Positions 1 through 8,954 of a stretch of 64,000 bases of DNA are shown here, one piece after another. Origin of the DNA: Alphaproteobacteria bacterium (lineage in GTDB: Bacteria; Pseudomonadota; Alphaproteobacteria; JAAEOK01). The stretch lies in assembly GCA_024244705.1 (NCBI GenBank), contig JAAEOK010000064.1, forward strand, positions 62,001 through 126,000, in the 5' to 3' direction. The notes below the pieces were generated by a model. It worked only from the letters and a program-made list of their open reading frames with translations, made no database searches and had not been told where the DNA came from. Every line of letters begins with the position of its first letter. Within the stretch, counting starts at the first letter, position 1. Position numbers and translations under genes: made by a program.

Positions 1-527
1 TCACCGTCGACGACGAAGGCACGCCAACGCAGAATACGACATTGATCGAGGACGGCATCCTCGTCGGATTCATGCAGGACCGGCAGAACGCGCGGCTAAT
101 GGGCATGGCGCCGACCGGCAACGGCCGCCGCGAGAGCCACGCCCACCACCCGATGCCGCGTATGACCAATACCTATATGCTGGCCGGCAATCATGCGCCG
201 GACGAGATCATCGGCGCCGTCGACCGCGGCCTCTATGCGGTCAATTTCGGCGGCGGCTCGGTCGATATCACATCGGGCAAATTCGTGTTCTCGGCGGCCG
301 AGGCCTATCTCATCGAGGATGGGCGGATCGGCGCGCCGGTCAAGGGCGCGACGCTGGTCGGCAATGGGCCCGACGCCTTGACCAAGATCAGCATGGTCGG
401 CAACGACATGGCTCTCGATCCGGGCGTCGGCACCTGCGGCAAGGATGGCCAAGGCGTCCCGGTGGGCGTCGGCCAGCCGACCCTGTTGCTCGACGCAATG
501 ACCGTCGGCGGCACCGAAGCAGCGTAG
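1..527 (+). CDS. tldD: Metalloprotease TldD, C-terminal part
   Basis: Only the last ~174 residues are in the window, so the N-terminal domain and the HExxxH zinc motif cannot be checked. The visible part has the conserved TldD C-terminal features: the [16 protein letters not shown] stretch, NFGGGSVD, and an ending that runs through GTCGKDGQG to a Gly/Thr-rich tail. TldD forms a heterodimer with PmbA (TldE) and degrades unfolded or modified peptides in the cytosol; a full-length pmbA lies about 12 kb downstream on the same strand. The reading frame is open from the first base and ends at a TAG. The next gene starts about 30 bases on. Confidence 0.92.
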   Translation, partial: TVDDEGTPTQNTTLIEDGILVGFMQDRQNARLMGMAPTGNGRRESHAHHPMPRMTNTYMLAGNHAPDEIIGAVDRGLYAVNFGGGSVDITSGKFVFSAAEAYLIEDGRIGAPVKGATLVGNGPDALTKISMVGNDMALDPGVGTCGKDGQGVPVGVGQPTLLLDAMTVGGTEAA

Positions 528-558
528 CTCTCTCCACCCAACCGATGGATTGCTGAGC

Positions 559-1722
559 GTGGAACTTCTCGGCATCGGATGGCAGCCGTCGACGGTATCC
601 GGGTGGGGGATCTTCGGCGTCAATTTCGCCTACGAAGCGTTCAAGGCGGGCCGGGCGATGCCGTGTTTTCTGGTACAACCGAGCCGCTCCATCAACGATC
701 TGGCCGATGAGCAACGCCAGGTACTCGCCACGATTCACGCGGCCACCGGTCAGGTTCTTACCAATATCAGGGGCCATTCCGAGACCGCCAAGGTCAGCTT
801 CCCCATCATCGCCGCAGCCAACCATGATTTCGTCTCCCTCACGCCTCGCTCGACCACGGCCAACCACGCAGTCACATTCCAGGAACACAACATTCTGAGC
901 GACGAAGGGCGCGTGCGTGCGCGGTCTTTCGATACCATCGTCGCGGGATCGACCTGGGTCGGTGACTGGCTGCGCGCGGAAGGTCTGGATAACGTCCGGG
1001 TCATATTGCAAGGGATCGACCACGCGCGCTTTCGACCGCGGCCCGAAATGAGCAACGAGCCCGGTCCGTTCCGGGTGTTCTCCGGCGGCAAGCTGGAATA
1101 CCGCAAGGGGCAGGACATCGTCATCGCCGCCTTCCGCGCCTTCCATGCGCGGCACCCAGATGCGAAGCTCTGCTTCTGCTGGGACAATCTCTACCCGCGC
1201 TGGAGCGCACTGATCGAACACGGCGGGCTGGTGACGCGGCCGCCGGAAATCAACAGCAACACCAAGGACGAGATCGCGCGGTGGCTGGTCGATAATGGCC
1301 TGCCCTCGGGATCCTTCGACAATATCGGCATGGTCGCCAACAAGGAAATGCCCCAGATTCTGCAGGGCATGGACGCGGCCGTCTTTCCCAACCGCTGCGA
1401 AGGCGGTACCAACCTTGTCGCCATGGAAGCGATGGCCTGCGGCGTGCCGACGATCCTGTCGGCGAACACCGGGCATCTGGATCTGATCGGCGACGACAAT
1501 TGTTATGTGTTGACCGACAAGGGCTCGGTGCCGTGGTGCCCCTCGCAAGGCAATGTCGAACACTGGGGCGAATCTTCGGTCGATCAGATTGTGGAAGCGC
1601 TCGACGCTATCTACAGCGACCGTGACGAGGCCCGGCGCCGCGCCGGGCGTGGTGCCGCGACATTGGCCGAATTATCCTGGCAGCGCCAGTCGGCTCTACT
1701 GCTCGACGCGATCGGATTCTGA
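559..1722 (+). CDS. Glycosyltransferase, family 4/GT-B fold
   Basis: A ~387-residue protein with the two-domain GT-B pattern. The C-terminal half has a donor-binding region beginning FSGGKLEYRKGQD and the E-x7-E signature in CEGGTNLVAME, followed by ACGVPTI, as in retaining GT4 enzymes that transfer sugars from nucleotide donors. The acceptor is unknown. Start choice: TTG at 550 and GTG at 559 are both in frame and neither has a strong ribosome binding site; GTG is preferred as the commoner start. The gene follows tldD with a short gap and is not part of a visible polysaccharide cluster, so its product cannot be named. Confidence 0.8.
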   Translation: MELLGIGWQPSTVSGWGIFGVNFAYEAFKAGRAMPCFLVQPSRSINDLADEQRQVLATIHAATGQVLTNIRGHSETAKVSFPIIAAANHDFVSLTPRSTTANHAVTFQEHNILSDEGRVRARSFDTIVAGSTWVGDWLRAEGLDNVRVILQGIDHARFRPRPEMSNEPGPFRVFSGGKLEYRKGQDIVIAAFRAFHARHPDAKLCFCWDNLYPRWSALIEHGGLVTRPPEINSNTKDEIARWLVDNGLPSGSFDNIGMVANKEMPQILQGMDAAVFPNRCEGGTNLVAMEAMACGVPTILSANTGHLDLIGDDNCYVLTDKGSVPWCPSQGNVEHWGESSVDQIVEALDAIYSDRDEARRRAGRGAATLAELSWQRQSALLLDAIGF

Positions 1723-1747
1723 GCTCGGGGGTCAGAACGCCAACCGT

Positions 1748-3112
1748 CTAATACGCGCATTCGGCATAGATGCGGTCGATGTCGCCGTTCCAGCGCTGGT
1801 GGTAGTCGTCGAGCAGGTAGTCGGCGGGCGTCATTCCGCTGTCCGCGTTTTCCTGCAGCGTGGCGAGGAAGCCCTCCTCGTTGTGGCCGATACGGTCTGG
1901 CACCGCACGGTGGCGCAGGCCTTGGCGGGCGATGGCAAGCACTTCGAGCGACAGGTCGCGCACCGTGCCGTCGCGGAACGGCGTCGCGAAACCGCTCTTC
2001 GGCACGTCGTCGCGGAGCGCGGCGTATTCCTCCATCGACCAGTCCTTGACCAAATCCCAGGCGGCGTCCAGCGCCCCCTGGTCGTAGAGCAGCCCGACCC
2101 ACAGCGCGGGCAAGGCGCACAGGCTACGCCACGGACCGCCGTCGGTACCGCGCATTTCGAGGAACCGCTTGAGCCGGACCTCGGGGAAGATCGTGGTCAG
2201 GTGGTCGTTCCAATCGCCGGCGCTCGGAACCTCGCCTGGGCAGGCGGCCAGTTTACCGGCCATAAAATCACGGAACGACTGGCCGCTGGCGTCGATATAG
2301 GTGCCGTCGCGGTAGACGAAATACATCGGCACGTCGAGGGCATAATCGACATAGCGTTCGAAGCCCATGCCGTCCTCGAACACCCAAGGCAGGATGCCGG
2401 AACGGTCGGGATCGGTATCGGTCCAGATATGGCTGCGATAGCTGACGAAGCCGTTGGGCTTGCCCTCGGTGAAAGGGGAGTTGGCGAACAGCGCCGTCGC
2501 CACCGGTTGCAGCGCCAGGCTGACGCGGAACTTCTTGACCATGTCGGCTTCCGACGAGAAGTCGAGATTGACCTGGACGGTGCAGGTCCGCAGCATCATG
2601 TCGAGGCCGAGCGAGCCGCGCGTCGGCATGTAGGCGCGCATGATCTTGTAGCGCCCTTTCGGCATCCACGGGATGTCCTCGCGCCGCCATTTCGGATTGA
2701 AGCCGAGCCCGATCAAACCGACACCGAGTTCCTCGGTCACCGCCTTGACCTCGGTGAGGTGGACGTTGACCTCGTCGCAGGTCTGATGAATGGTCTCGAC
2801 CGGTGCGCCGGACAATTCGAGTTGACCGCCCGGCTCGAGGCTGACCGAGGCGCCGCCCTTGGTCAATCCGATCAGCGTCTCGCCTTCATAGACCCCGTCC
2901 CAGCCGAATTGTTCGAGCCCCTGAAGAACCGCGCAGATGCCGTCGGGCCCGTCATAGGGCAGCGGACGATAGTCGGACCAGCGGAAGGCGAATTTCTCGT
3001 GTTCGGTGCCGATGCGCCATTGGTCCGGCGTCTTGCGCCCCTGTTCGAGGTATTCGACGAGATCGGCCTTGCCGCCGATCGGCTCGCCTTTGAATTGTGG
3101 AGGACCGGACAT
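1748..3112 (-). CDS. gshA: Glutamate-cysteine ligase
   Basis: A 454-residue enzyme of the plant/proteobacterial GCS2 type, the first step of glutathione synthesis: ATP-dependent joining of L-glutamate and L-cysteine into gamma-glutamylcysteine. The early motif IGTEHEKF (residues 34-41) is the family's glutamate/metal-binding signature, and [11 protein letters not shown] lies further on, as expected. Length fits the alphaproteobacterial form, which is unrelated in layout to E. coli GshA. It is read leftward, 31 bases after rsmE, so the two may form an rsmE-gshA operon. gshB is not in the window. Confidence 0.93.
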   Translation of the reverse strand: MSGPPQFKGEPIGGKADLVEYLEQGRKTPDQWRIGTEHEKFAFRWSDYRPLPYDGPDGICAVLQGLEQFGWDGVYEGETLIGLTKGGASVSLEPGGQLELSGAPVETIHQTCDEVNVHLTEVKAVTEELGVGLIGLGFNPKWRREDIPWMPKGRYKIMRAYMPTRGSLGLDMMLRTCTVQVNLDFSSEADMVKKFRVSLALQPVATALFANSPFTEGKPNGFVSYRSHIWTDTDPDRSGILPWVFEDGMGFERYVDYALDVPMYFVYRDGTYIDASGQSFRDFMAGKLAACPGEVPSAGDWNDHLTTIFPEVRLKRFLEMRGTDGGPWRSLCALPALWVGLLYDQGALDAAWDLVKDWSMEEYAALRDDVPKSGFATPFRDGTVRDLSLEVLAIARQGLRHRAVPDRIGHNEEGFLATLQENADSGMTPADYLLDDYHQRWNGDIDRIYAECAY

Positions 3113-3143
3113 GGGCAGAGTTCGTTGATGTGGATGGCGCGGT

Positions 3144-3905
3144 TCAGCTGACGAAAGACGGCGAGGTTTGGCGCCAATCTCCCGCCACCGCCTGCAGGCA
3201 AGCCAGCGCCGCGATCGCCGCCGTATCGGCCCTCAAGATGCGTCCCCCTAAGCTGACCGCCGTAACAAACGGCAGTTTTCGCAAGGCGTCAAGCTCCGAC
3301 GACGCATAGCCGCCCTCCGGCCCGGTCATGACCGCCCACGGGCCCGGACCGGCGGCGGCCAGAGCGGCGGCGATGGGATCGCCGCCACCGCTCTCGTCGC
3401 ACCACAGCAACCGCCGTCCATCGGGCCAATCCCGCACTACATCGACGAGCGGTTGTAGGGCCGAAATCACCGGAACCGTCAGCCGACCGCATTGCTCGGC
3501 CGCTTCGATCGTCCGCACCCGCAGCCGGCGCTGGTTGATCCGGGTCACGACCGTGCGTTGTGTGACCACCGGCAGCAGCCGGGAGACGCCAAGCTCGGTC
3601 GCCTTTTCCACCATGTTTTCGACACGCCCGCCTTTGACCGGCGCGAACACCAGCCACAAATCGGGCTCACTTTCCTGGGTGCGGACGCGGCGTTCGACGG
3701 TCGCCGTCGTGCCGCGCTTGCCGTGTCCCTCGATCCGCGCGCGCCACTCGCCGTCGCGGCCGTTGAACAGGTGAACCGAATCGCCCGCCTGTTGCCGCAT
3801 GACGTCTTTCAAATAGTGGGTCTGGCCGGCATCGAGGACGATGGCGGCACCATCGCCGAGGTCGTCGTCGACATGGAGCCTTTGATATCGATTGTCGCCG
3901 GCCAT
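3144..3905 (-). CDS. rsmE: 16S rRNA (uracil-1498-N3)-methyltransferase
   Basis: About 253 residues from the chosen ATG at 3905 (an upstream ATG at 3929 adds eight poorly conserved residues). RsmE uses SAM to methylate U1498 of 16S rRNA in the assembled 30S subunit. An N-terminal PUA-like part ([17 protein letters not shown]) is followed by the SPOUT fold: [20 protein letters not shown] and the C-terminal trefoil-knot signature [12 protein letters not shown] ... [13 protein letters not shown]. It sits directly upstream of gshA on the same strand, and its 5' end is divergent from ubiA, with the ubiA start about 125 bases away. Confidence 0.93.
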   Translation of the reverse strand: MAGDNRYQRLHVDDDLGDGAAIVLDAGQTHYLKDVMRQQAGDSVHLFNGRDGEWRARIEGHGKRGTTATVERRVRTQESEPDLWLVFAPVKGGRVENMVEKATELGVSRLLPVVTQRTVVTRINQRRLRVRTIEAAEQCGRLTVPVISALQPLVDVVRDWPDGRRLLWCDESGGGDPIAAALAAAGPGPWAVMTGPEGGYASSELDALRKLPFVTAVSLGGRILRADTAAIAALACLQAVAGDWRQTSPSFVS

Positions 3906-4030
3906 GGTCCCTCCGCTCGCCCTTGCCAAGCGCCGTCGCGTGGCGCAGTCTTTCCGAGACCGATCTTGCCTCGCGTCGTTGCCGGGTCAAGCACGCAGCG
4001 GCCGGGCCGACCAAGAAATTACCGGCGACG

Positions 4031-4954
4031 ATGGCGCAATCGACTCCACGAGCACAGACCGACATCGCCGAAGACGGCTGGATCGACCGCTGGGTCCCGC
4101 GCCCGGCCCGTCCTTATCTGCGCCTGATGCGGCTCGACCGGCCGATCGGCACCTGGCTGTTGCTGCTGCCGTGCTGGTGGGGAATTTCACTGGCGCGCAC
4201 CGGCACATGGCCGGACTTTTGGCTGATCCTTTTGTTCGGCATTGGCGCGGTGATCATGCGCGGCGCCGGTTGCACCTTCAACGACATCGTCGACCGCGAT
4301 TTCGACGGCCGCGTGGCGCGCACCCGAACCCGGCCGATTCCAAGTGGAGATGTCAGCGTCCGCCGCGCGGTGTTGTTCCTCGGCGCGCAACTGGTGGCCG
4401 GCCTGATCATCCTGCTGCAGCTCGACGGCTATGCGATCGGGCTGGGCATCGCGTCGCTGGTGCTGGTCTTCACCTATCCGCTGATGAAGCGGGTCACCTA
4501 CTGGCCCCAGATATTCCTCGGCCTGGCCTTCAACTGGGGCGCCCTCATGGGCTGGGCGGCGGTTCAGGGCGGTCTCGGCGCGGCGCCGGTGGTGCTCTAT
4601 GTCGCCGGCATTTTCTGGACCCTCGGCTACGACACCATCTATGCCCACCAGGACAAGGATGACGACGCCCTGATCGGCGTCAAATCGACGGCGCTGAAGC
4701 TCGGCGCGGCGACACGTCCGTGGTTGTTCGGCTTTTACATCGCCGCCGCCGCCTTGATCGCGGCGGCCGCCGTGTTGGCGGGACTGGGCTGGGCGTTCTG
4801 GCCTTTATGGCTGGCGGCGGCGCTTCACATGATGCGGCAGGCGGCGTCTGTCGACATCGACGATCCGGCCGTCTGCCTCGCCACGTTCCGCAGCAATCGC
4901 GACGCCGGGCTGATCGTCCTCGCCGCCATTATCGCCGGTCAGCTGACAATGTGA
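4031..4954 (+). CDS. ubiA: 4-hydroxybenzoate polyprenyltransferase
   Basis: A 307-residue integral membrane prenyltransferase that attaches the polyprenyl tail to 4-hydroxybenzoate in ubiquinone synthesis. Both Asp-rich, Mg-diphosphate-binding motifs are present: NDIVDRDFD near residue 84, and YDTIYAHQDKDDD in the second half. About seven to nine hydrophobic segments are visible. The frame is open upstream of 4031, but the ATG at 4031 matches the usual family start before the WIDRWVPRPARPYLRLMRLD segment. It ends 16 bases inside the convergent DUF1289 gene. ubiD lies 4.3 kb downstream, so two ubiquinone genes are in the window but not in one operon. Confidence 0.93.
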   Translation: MAQSTPRAQTDIAEDGWIDRWVPRPARPYLRLMRLDRPIGTWLLLLPCWWGISLARTGTWPDFWLILLFGIGAVIMRGAGCTFNDIVDRDFDGRVARTRTRPIPSGDVSVRRAVLFLGAQLVAGLIILLQLDGYAIGLGIASLVLVFTYPLMKRVTYWPQIFLGLAFNWGALMGWAAVQGGLGAAPVVLYVAGIFWTLGYDTIYAHQDKDDDALIGVKSTALKLGAATRPWLFGFYIAAAALIAAAAVLAGLGWAFWPLWLAAALHMMRQAASVDIDDPAVCLATFRSNRDAGLIVLAAIIAGQLTM

Positions 4955-5178
4955 TCGCGGCGGCGGCGGCGCGGTCGGCTGTCCGCGGCGCTGGTCCGGC
5001 CGGCAGCGCGGCGGCGTGCCTTGAGCTGCTCGACGATCGCCAGGCGTTCTTCGTTTTCGGCGACCGGCCAGCGGCCGATCTCGTGGGCCGTCCGCATGCA
5101 ACCGCGGCAATACCCGGTCACCGGGTCGAGGGTACAGACCGCGATACAAGGCGACGGGATGTCGGGCAGCTTGGCCAT
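4939..5178 (-). CDS. DUF1289 domain protein
   Basis: A 79-residue protein. The N-terminus has the four-cysteine DUF1289 signature, PCIAVCTLDP...YCRGCMRT, followed by the typical HEIGRW, and an Arg-rich C-terminus. The cysteine spacing suggests metal or Fe-S binding, which is an inference; the function is not established. It overlaps the 3' end of ubiA tail to tail by 16 bases. Its start codon lies only about 15 bases from the edge of an inverted-repeat element (5193-5458), so any promoter must be within or beyond that element. Confidence 0.85.
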   Translation of the reverse strand: MAKLPDIPSPCIAVCTLDPVTGYCRGCMRTAHEIGRWPVAENEERLAIVEQLKARRRAAGRTSAADSRPRRRRRDHIVS

Positions 5179-5192
5179 GGCCGCCGATAGCT

Positions 5193-5458
5193 ATACCAAG
5201 GCTCGATGATAGGGACACATCTCATGGGTGCAAATCGGGTCATCCGGGCAGGCGCGGTGCGAAGCGCGATGCCGAGACATCGGGCGAGCGCCGCAACGCA
5301 CCCGGGGGGCCGATTTGCCCCACCGAAGGCCGCGGCCTTTGGTCCGCTCACGGCGTTGCGGGCCGCTTGTGGTGGATCGGCACCACGGCGCGACCCGCGC
5401 CTGGTGAGCGGACAAAATCCCCGCGGTGAGATGGGTTCCTATCATCGAGCCTTGGTAT
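5193..5458. repeat. MITE-like element with ~33-bp terminal inverted repeats
   Basis: The left end (5193-5225) and the reverse complement of the right end (5458-5426) both begin ATACCAAGGCTCGATGATAGG, and agree over about 31 of 33 bases with two scattered mismatches. Inside are smaller inverted pairs: GCAAATCGG near 5230 with CCGATTTGC near 5313, and GTCCGCTCAC near 5341 with GTGAGCGGAC near 5404. The whole 266 bp is thus a nested palindrome. There is no transposase gene, and the open frames on both strands are products of the symmetry. It could be a non-autonomous mobile element or a structured palindromic repeat. No clear target duplication was found. Confidence 0.75.
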
Positions 5459-5473
5459 TAGGACCTTACCCGG

Positions 5474-5971
5474 TCAAACGCAATCGGGCGGCGGGCGGCC
5501 GGAAAAGGCATAGGCGAATTGGGCATAGAAGCGCAGCCCCTCGCCGCCGCCGCACACCATCGATTGCGCGTCGTCGCCACTTCCCGGTGTCACGCTCAGC
5601 ACCAGGACGAACAGCACCGTCACCGCCATGACGATGGCGACATAGACCGCGCCCGGCCACGGCGTGGCCGGCTCGGGCCGGCGCTGGATGACGCCGTGGG
5701 GCTGCGGTTGCAGGCGTCCGCGTTCGGCGTCGGCGACGACCGCGCGAGCGAAATGGCGCACCCATGGCGGCACCACGCCATGGAACATGTAGCGGACGAA
5801 GGCGCGCTCGATGGCCCGGTCGTCGCCACGCGCGCCGTGCCATTTGAACCAGGCGAGCCGGAACAGGTCGACCTCGCGCACGCACAGGATCTCCGCCGCA
5901 TCCATCACGCGGCGCCGGTCGTCCGGCGCGCTGTTGCGAGTTGCTTTAGCGGAACCAAAGGGCGGCAGCAT
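5474..5971 (-). CDS. Hypothetical protein with one membrane helix
   Basis: A 165-residue frame, not recognised. The first ~95 residues are soluble and rich in Arg, Trp and Phe (LFRLAWFKWHG; RAFVRYMFHGVVPPWVRHFAR). One clear transmembrane segment follows (AVYVAIVMAVTVLFVLVLSV), then a short tail with two Cys and FYAQFAYAFSG. This suggests a small inner-membrane protein with a cytoplasmic N-terminus. The start is uncertain: an internal ATG at 5905 (MDAAEILCV) is equally possible and would remove 22 low-complexity residues. It lies between the inverted-repeat element and the cyclotransferase-like gene, on the same strand as both neighbours. Confidence 0.6.
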   Translation of the reverse strand: MLPPFGSAKATRNSAPDDRRRVMDAAEILCVREVDLFRLAWFKWHGARGDDRAIERAFVRYMFHGVVPPWVRHFARAVVADAERGRLQPQPHGVIQRRPEPATPWPGAVYVAIVMAVTVLFVLVLSVTPGSGDDAQSMVCGGGEGLRFYAQFAYAFSGRPPPDCV

Positions 5972-6029
5972 GGGGCTAGACCTCCGCCGCTATTCTATCC
6001 CCGTCGGCGCCGCGAACAAAGGCGCGAGA

Positions 6030-6767
6030 TCAGATCTCGTGGAAGGCCCGGGCCCAGCCGAAGGGCGCCGCGTCGGCCCGCAACGCGCCGATGCGCCGAC
6101 GCCGGATATGGCGATCGCCGATATTTTCGAGGACGAAGTCCTCGAACGCGATCTCCGGCGCCAATCGCCGGTGCACCGCGCCAAGCATTTCTTGCTGCTC
6201 GAGCGCCGGTCGCGACCTGTTCTCGGCCGGCATGGCGGCGAGCGGCACCATATCGCCGTCGTGGTTGAGGCAGCCGTGCAGGCTGGTATAGGCCCAGGCG
6301 GTTTCAAGAACGCCGCCGCCGTCGACCTCGATCCGCACCCCTTCCAACCGCGTATAGGCATAGTTCTCGCCCGGCGCCTCGGTGGTGTGCATCAGCGCCA
6401 GTTGGTCGCCGTCGAGCCACAGCACCGATAGGGCAACGGTCGTCCCCGGAATATGTTGCAGGGTCGAGGCGACCGAGCCGTAGGTGGTGATATGGGCCGA
6501 ATAGACGGCGTCGAAATCGCGCAGCCGGGCCCGCAATACGGGAAACACGTCGCCACGGCCCGCATATTTGCGGGCCAATTGATCCGGCGACTGGTTGGAT
6601 CCGCAGGCGATCACGGGCATGCGGCCGCGGGTCAGCGACGGCAGGTCCGCGAAATCCAAGGATGTCGCCGCGCCATCGCGGAAAACGAAGGATCCGGGCG
6701 GGATCGCAAAGGGATAGGCCATCGCCCGCGCCAGCCGGCCGGCCCGGTCCGGCGGAACCATGGTCAT
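6030..6767 (-). CDS. Gamma-glutamylcyclotransferase-fold protein
   Basis: About 245 residues from the ATG at 6767; the frame stays open to 6854, but the extra N-terminus is Arg-rich and unlike a domain. The core resembles the GGCT fold: ACGSNQSPDQL in place of the classic YGSN loop, GSVASTLQHIPG, then LWLDGDQLALMHTTEAPGENYAYTR, where the Glu of HTTEAP aligns with the catalytic acid and ENYAYTR with the usual YxR. GGCT-like enzymes act on gamma-glutamyl amines or glutathione. The substrate here is unknown, and the assignment rests on motif order rather than a database match. Confidence 0.5.
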   Translation of the reverse strand: MTMVPPDRAGRLARAMAYPFAIPPGSFVFRDGAATSLDFADLPSLTRGRMPVIACGSNQSPDQLARKYAGRGDVFPVLRARLRDFDAVYSAHITTYGSVASTLQHIPGTTVALSVLWLDGDQLALMHTTEAPGENYAYTRLEGVRIEVDGGGVLETAWAYTSLHGCLNHDGDMVPLAAMPAENRSRPALEQQEMLGAVHRRLAPEIAFEDFVLENIGDRHIRRRRIGALRADAAPFGWARAFHEI

Positions 6768-6980
6768 CGCCTTTCGATCTCCGGGAAACCGTTCCCCGAT
6801 CGCGCGCCTGTTCGGCCCATCTCGCCGCCTCGGCTGATTGTTACCGGCATTCATTTAGCGTCACCCCCGGACGGAGACAACCAGCGCCGCCGCCACCGGC
6901 GCGCGAAGGGTGCCCTTCCGATACGATTCGGCTACACTCGGGCAAGCCGAAAAAACGGCAATGGGGTTGGGGAACTCCGC

Positions 6981-8003
6981 ATGAGGGTGTTGCATTCGCT
7001 CGCGCATACGGCGGTGCCGTTGCCAATGATGGCGTCGGCGATCGCCCGCTATGGCATGCCGCGGCGTGCCAGGCGGGGCATCGAGGAGGCGTTGGTTGGG
7101 CGTGTCCTCAAGCCGCGCTACCGGGCGATGGAGGCCCGGCTCGATAACGGCGACGGCTTCTTCTTCCGGGTCTATGTGCCGTCACGGTTCTATCTCGCGC
7201 GGGCCAATCTCCATGCCCACAACGTCTTGCAGGCGACCGGCATCGGCGTCGCCGAGCGCCTCGGCTGCGGCTTCCTGCGCCATCACGGCCAAACCTATTT
7301 TATCATCGCGGACAAGGCCTGCGCCGGCACCTTGTGGCGGGACCGCGCCGGAAGTAAGGCGCTGGCGGCGACCATCGGCACGGAAATGGCACACCTGCAT
7401 CGGTCGCCGGTTTCGTCGTTCAACGGATCCTCCCTGGTCGCCCATCCCCCGGTTCAAGACATCCTCGAACAGAAACTGGCGCAGGTTGCGGAATTTCCTG
7501 ACGATCTCAGGGATCGGATGCGCGCCGACATCGCGGTGTTCCGGGACGCCGAGATTGCTGGCCCGTGGGCGCTCTGCCAGACCGATCCGACGGCACGAAA
7601 TTTCATTGCCCGAATCGACCGAAAACCGATTTGGATTGACCTCGATACGATTCGCGTCGCCCAAATCTGGAACGCCCTGTGCGGGCTCCTGATGACCGGC
7701 AAGCCGTATGAGAGCGGCGTTATCGATGCCCTGTTCACTTCCTATTTCGCGGTTCTCCCCGACCAGGCGGAACCGTGGCGGCGGGCGCGTCTGCCCTGGC
7801 TGCGTCTGCGCCTCGGTACGCGTCTCACCCGGGCGGTCATCGGACCCGAGGTGCCCGAGAACAACCGCTGGGATTCGCCGGAATTTTGCCGCGCTCTCTA
7901 TGACGCCGCCAGTGCGCTATCGGACGACGGCGGCCCTGAATCCCGCTTGGTGACGGCGCTGCATGCCCGCGCCGGCACCGTCACCCGCAAGCGCGCTTCG
8001 TGA
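6981..8003 (+). CDS. Kinase-fold protein (APH/InaA-like), possibly degenerate
   Basis: A 340-residue protein; the frame extends upstream to 6453, but that part is antisense to the previous gene, so the ATG at 6981 is used. The second half has a kinase-like layout: IGTEMAHLHRS, then CQTDPTARNF, in which Asp and Asn match the HxDxxxxN catalytic loop while the His is Gln, and WIDLDTIR, matching the metal-binding DxD/DFG Asp of aminoglycoside-phosphotransferase and lipopolysaccharide-kinase families. No clear ATP-loop Lys is seen. It may phosphorylate a sugar or lipid, or be a pseudokinase. It is transcribed divergently from the cyclotransferase-like gene, 213 bases away. Confidence 0.5.
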   Translation: MRVLHSLAHTAVPLPMMASAIARYGMPRRARRGIEEALVGRVLKPRYRAMEARLDNGDGFFFRVYVPSRFYLARANLHAHNVLQATGIGVAERLGCGFLRHHGQTYFIIADKACAGTLWRDRAGSKALAATIGTEMAHLHRSPVSSFNGSSLVAHPPVQDILEQKLAQVAEFPDDLRDRMRADIAVFRDAEIAGPWALCQTDPTARNFIARIDRKPIWIDLDTIRVAQIWNALCGLLMTGKPYESGVIDALFTSYFAVLPDQAEPWRRARLPWLRLRLGTRLTRAVIGPEVPENNRWDSPEFCRALYDAASALSDDGGPESRLVTALHARAGTVTRKRAS

Positions 8004-8120
8004 AGTCGCGGTTGCGGCCGCCCACCCCGACACGCATTGCGAACGCGCATCGCCAAATCGGAGCTTGACGGATAGCCGTTCACCGCGTCGTTATGGCACC
8101 CGACCAGAGAGACCGGTGCG

Positions 8121-8855
8121 ATGGCCGTTAAAAAAGCCGACTACGCCAAGATCTACCGCAATTTCGAAGCGCCCGTGTTGCGCTTCGACTGTGGCCGGAT
8201 GTGCGCCCCTTTGAACGACGGCGAACCGGTCTGCTGTACCGCCGACAATGCGGTGCCGGTGGTCAACAAGGCGGAATGGAAGCTGCTCAAGAAGCGCACC
8301 GATCTGTGGCACCGCTTCGTGCCCACTGACGCCGCCGGCCGCGAGATCGTCGACGGTCTCGCCAAGAGCTGCCTGGCTATCGAATGCAAGGGCGCGCGCA
8401 GTTGCGAACGCGAGAATCGCAGCCTGTCGTGCCGCACCTTTCCGTTTTTCCCGTACATCACCAAGGAACGGGAATTCGTCGGCCTGGCGGTCTATTGGAC
8501 CTTCGAGGACCGCTGCTGGGTGATTTCGAACCTGGCCAAGGTCGACCGCAAATTCGTCGACGAGTTCGTCGCCGCCTACGAGGCGGTGTTCCGCAAGGAC
8601 CCGGAAGAATTCGACGTCATGCGCGACTGGACCGCGACCATGCGCCGCGTGTTCTCGCGCTGGGACCGGCCGATACCGGTGATCGCCCGCGACGGCGGCT
8701 GGGTGCGCGTGCTGCCCCATGGCGGCGGCATCAAGAAGGCGAAGAAAAAGCATCTCGGCAAGCACTGGCCGTTCACCTCGGAGAAGGCCTATCGTCGCGC
8801 GGTCAAGGAGGCCGGCGGCAAGGTGCCGAAGATCGACGGCGGGCTGCCTCTGTGA
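8121..8855 (+). CDS. Cysteine-rich cytosolic protein, function unknown
   Basis: A 244-residue protein with clustered cysteines in its first 110 residues: FDCGRMCAPL, EPVCCTADN, SCLAIECKGARSCER and LSCRTFPFF. The spacing recalls proteins that bind zinc, iron or an Fe-S cluster (YkgJ-like cysteine clusters), but a family match cannot be proven by eye. The C-terminal part is Lys/Arg-rich with no membrane segment. The ATG at 8121 directly follows a 117-base intergenic stretch. A small Cys-containing frame follows at 8955. Confidence 0.65.
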   Translation: MAVKKADYAKIYRNFEAPVLRFDCGRMCAPLNDGEPVCCTADNAVPVVNKAEWKLLKKRTDLWHRFVPTDAAGREIVDGLAKSCLAIECKGARSCERENRSLSCRTFPFFPYITKEREFVGLAVYWTFEDRCWVISNLAKVDRKFVDEFVAAYEAVFRKDPEEFDVMRDWTATMRRVFSRWDRPIPVIARDGGWVRVLPHGGGIKKAKKKHLGKHWPFTSEKAYRRAVKEAGGKVPKIDGGLPL

Positions 8856-8954
8856 CGCTGGCCGGCTGCGACGAGGGTCGGCGAAGGCGTCAGCGCATGC
8901 GGCGGCACAGTCGCTGAACAGCCGCCTTGCCGATCGAGTGGGACGAAAAAAGCC

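Noticed and set aside
1553-3151. 532-residue plus-strand frame over gshA
   Set aside because: It is fully antisense to gshA, which has clear family motifs; GC-rich third positions create long shadow frames.
5206-5631. Open frames on both strands inside the inverted-repeat element
   Set aside because: They mirror each other because the DNA is palindromic, are rich in Arg/Pro, and have no ribosome binding site; they are not proteins.
6453-6980. N-terminal extension of the kinase-fold frame
   Set aside because: It lies antisense to the cyclotransferase-like gene and reads as Arg/Gly-rich shadow sequence; ATG 6981 gives a normal start.
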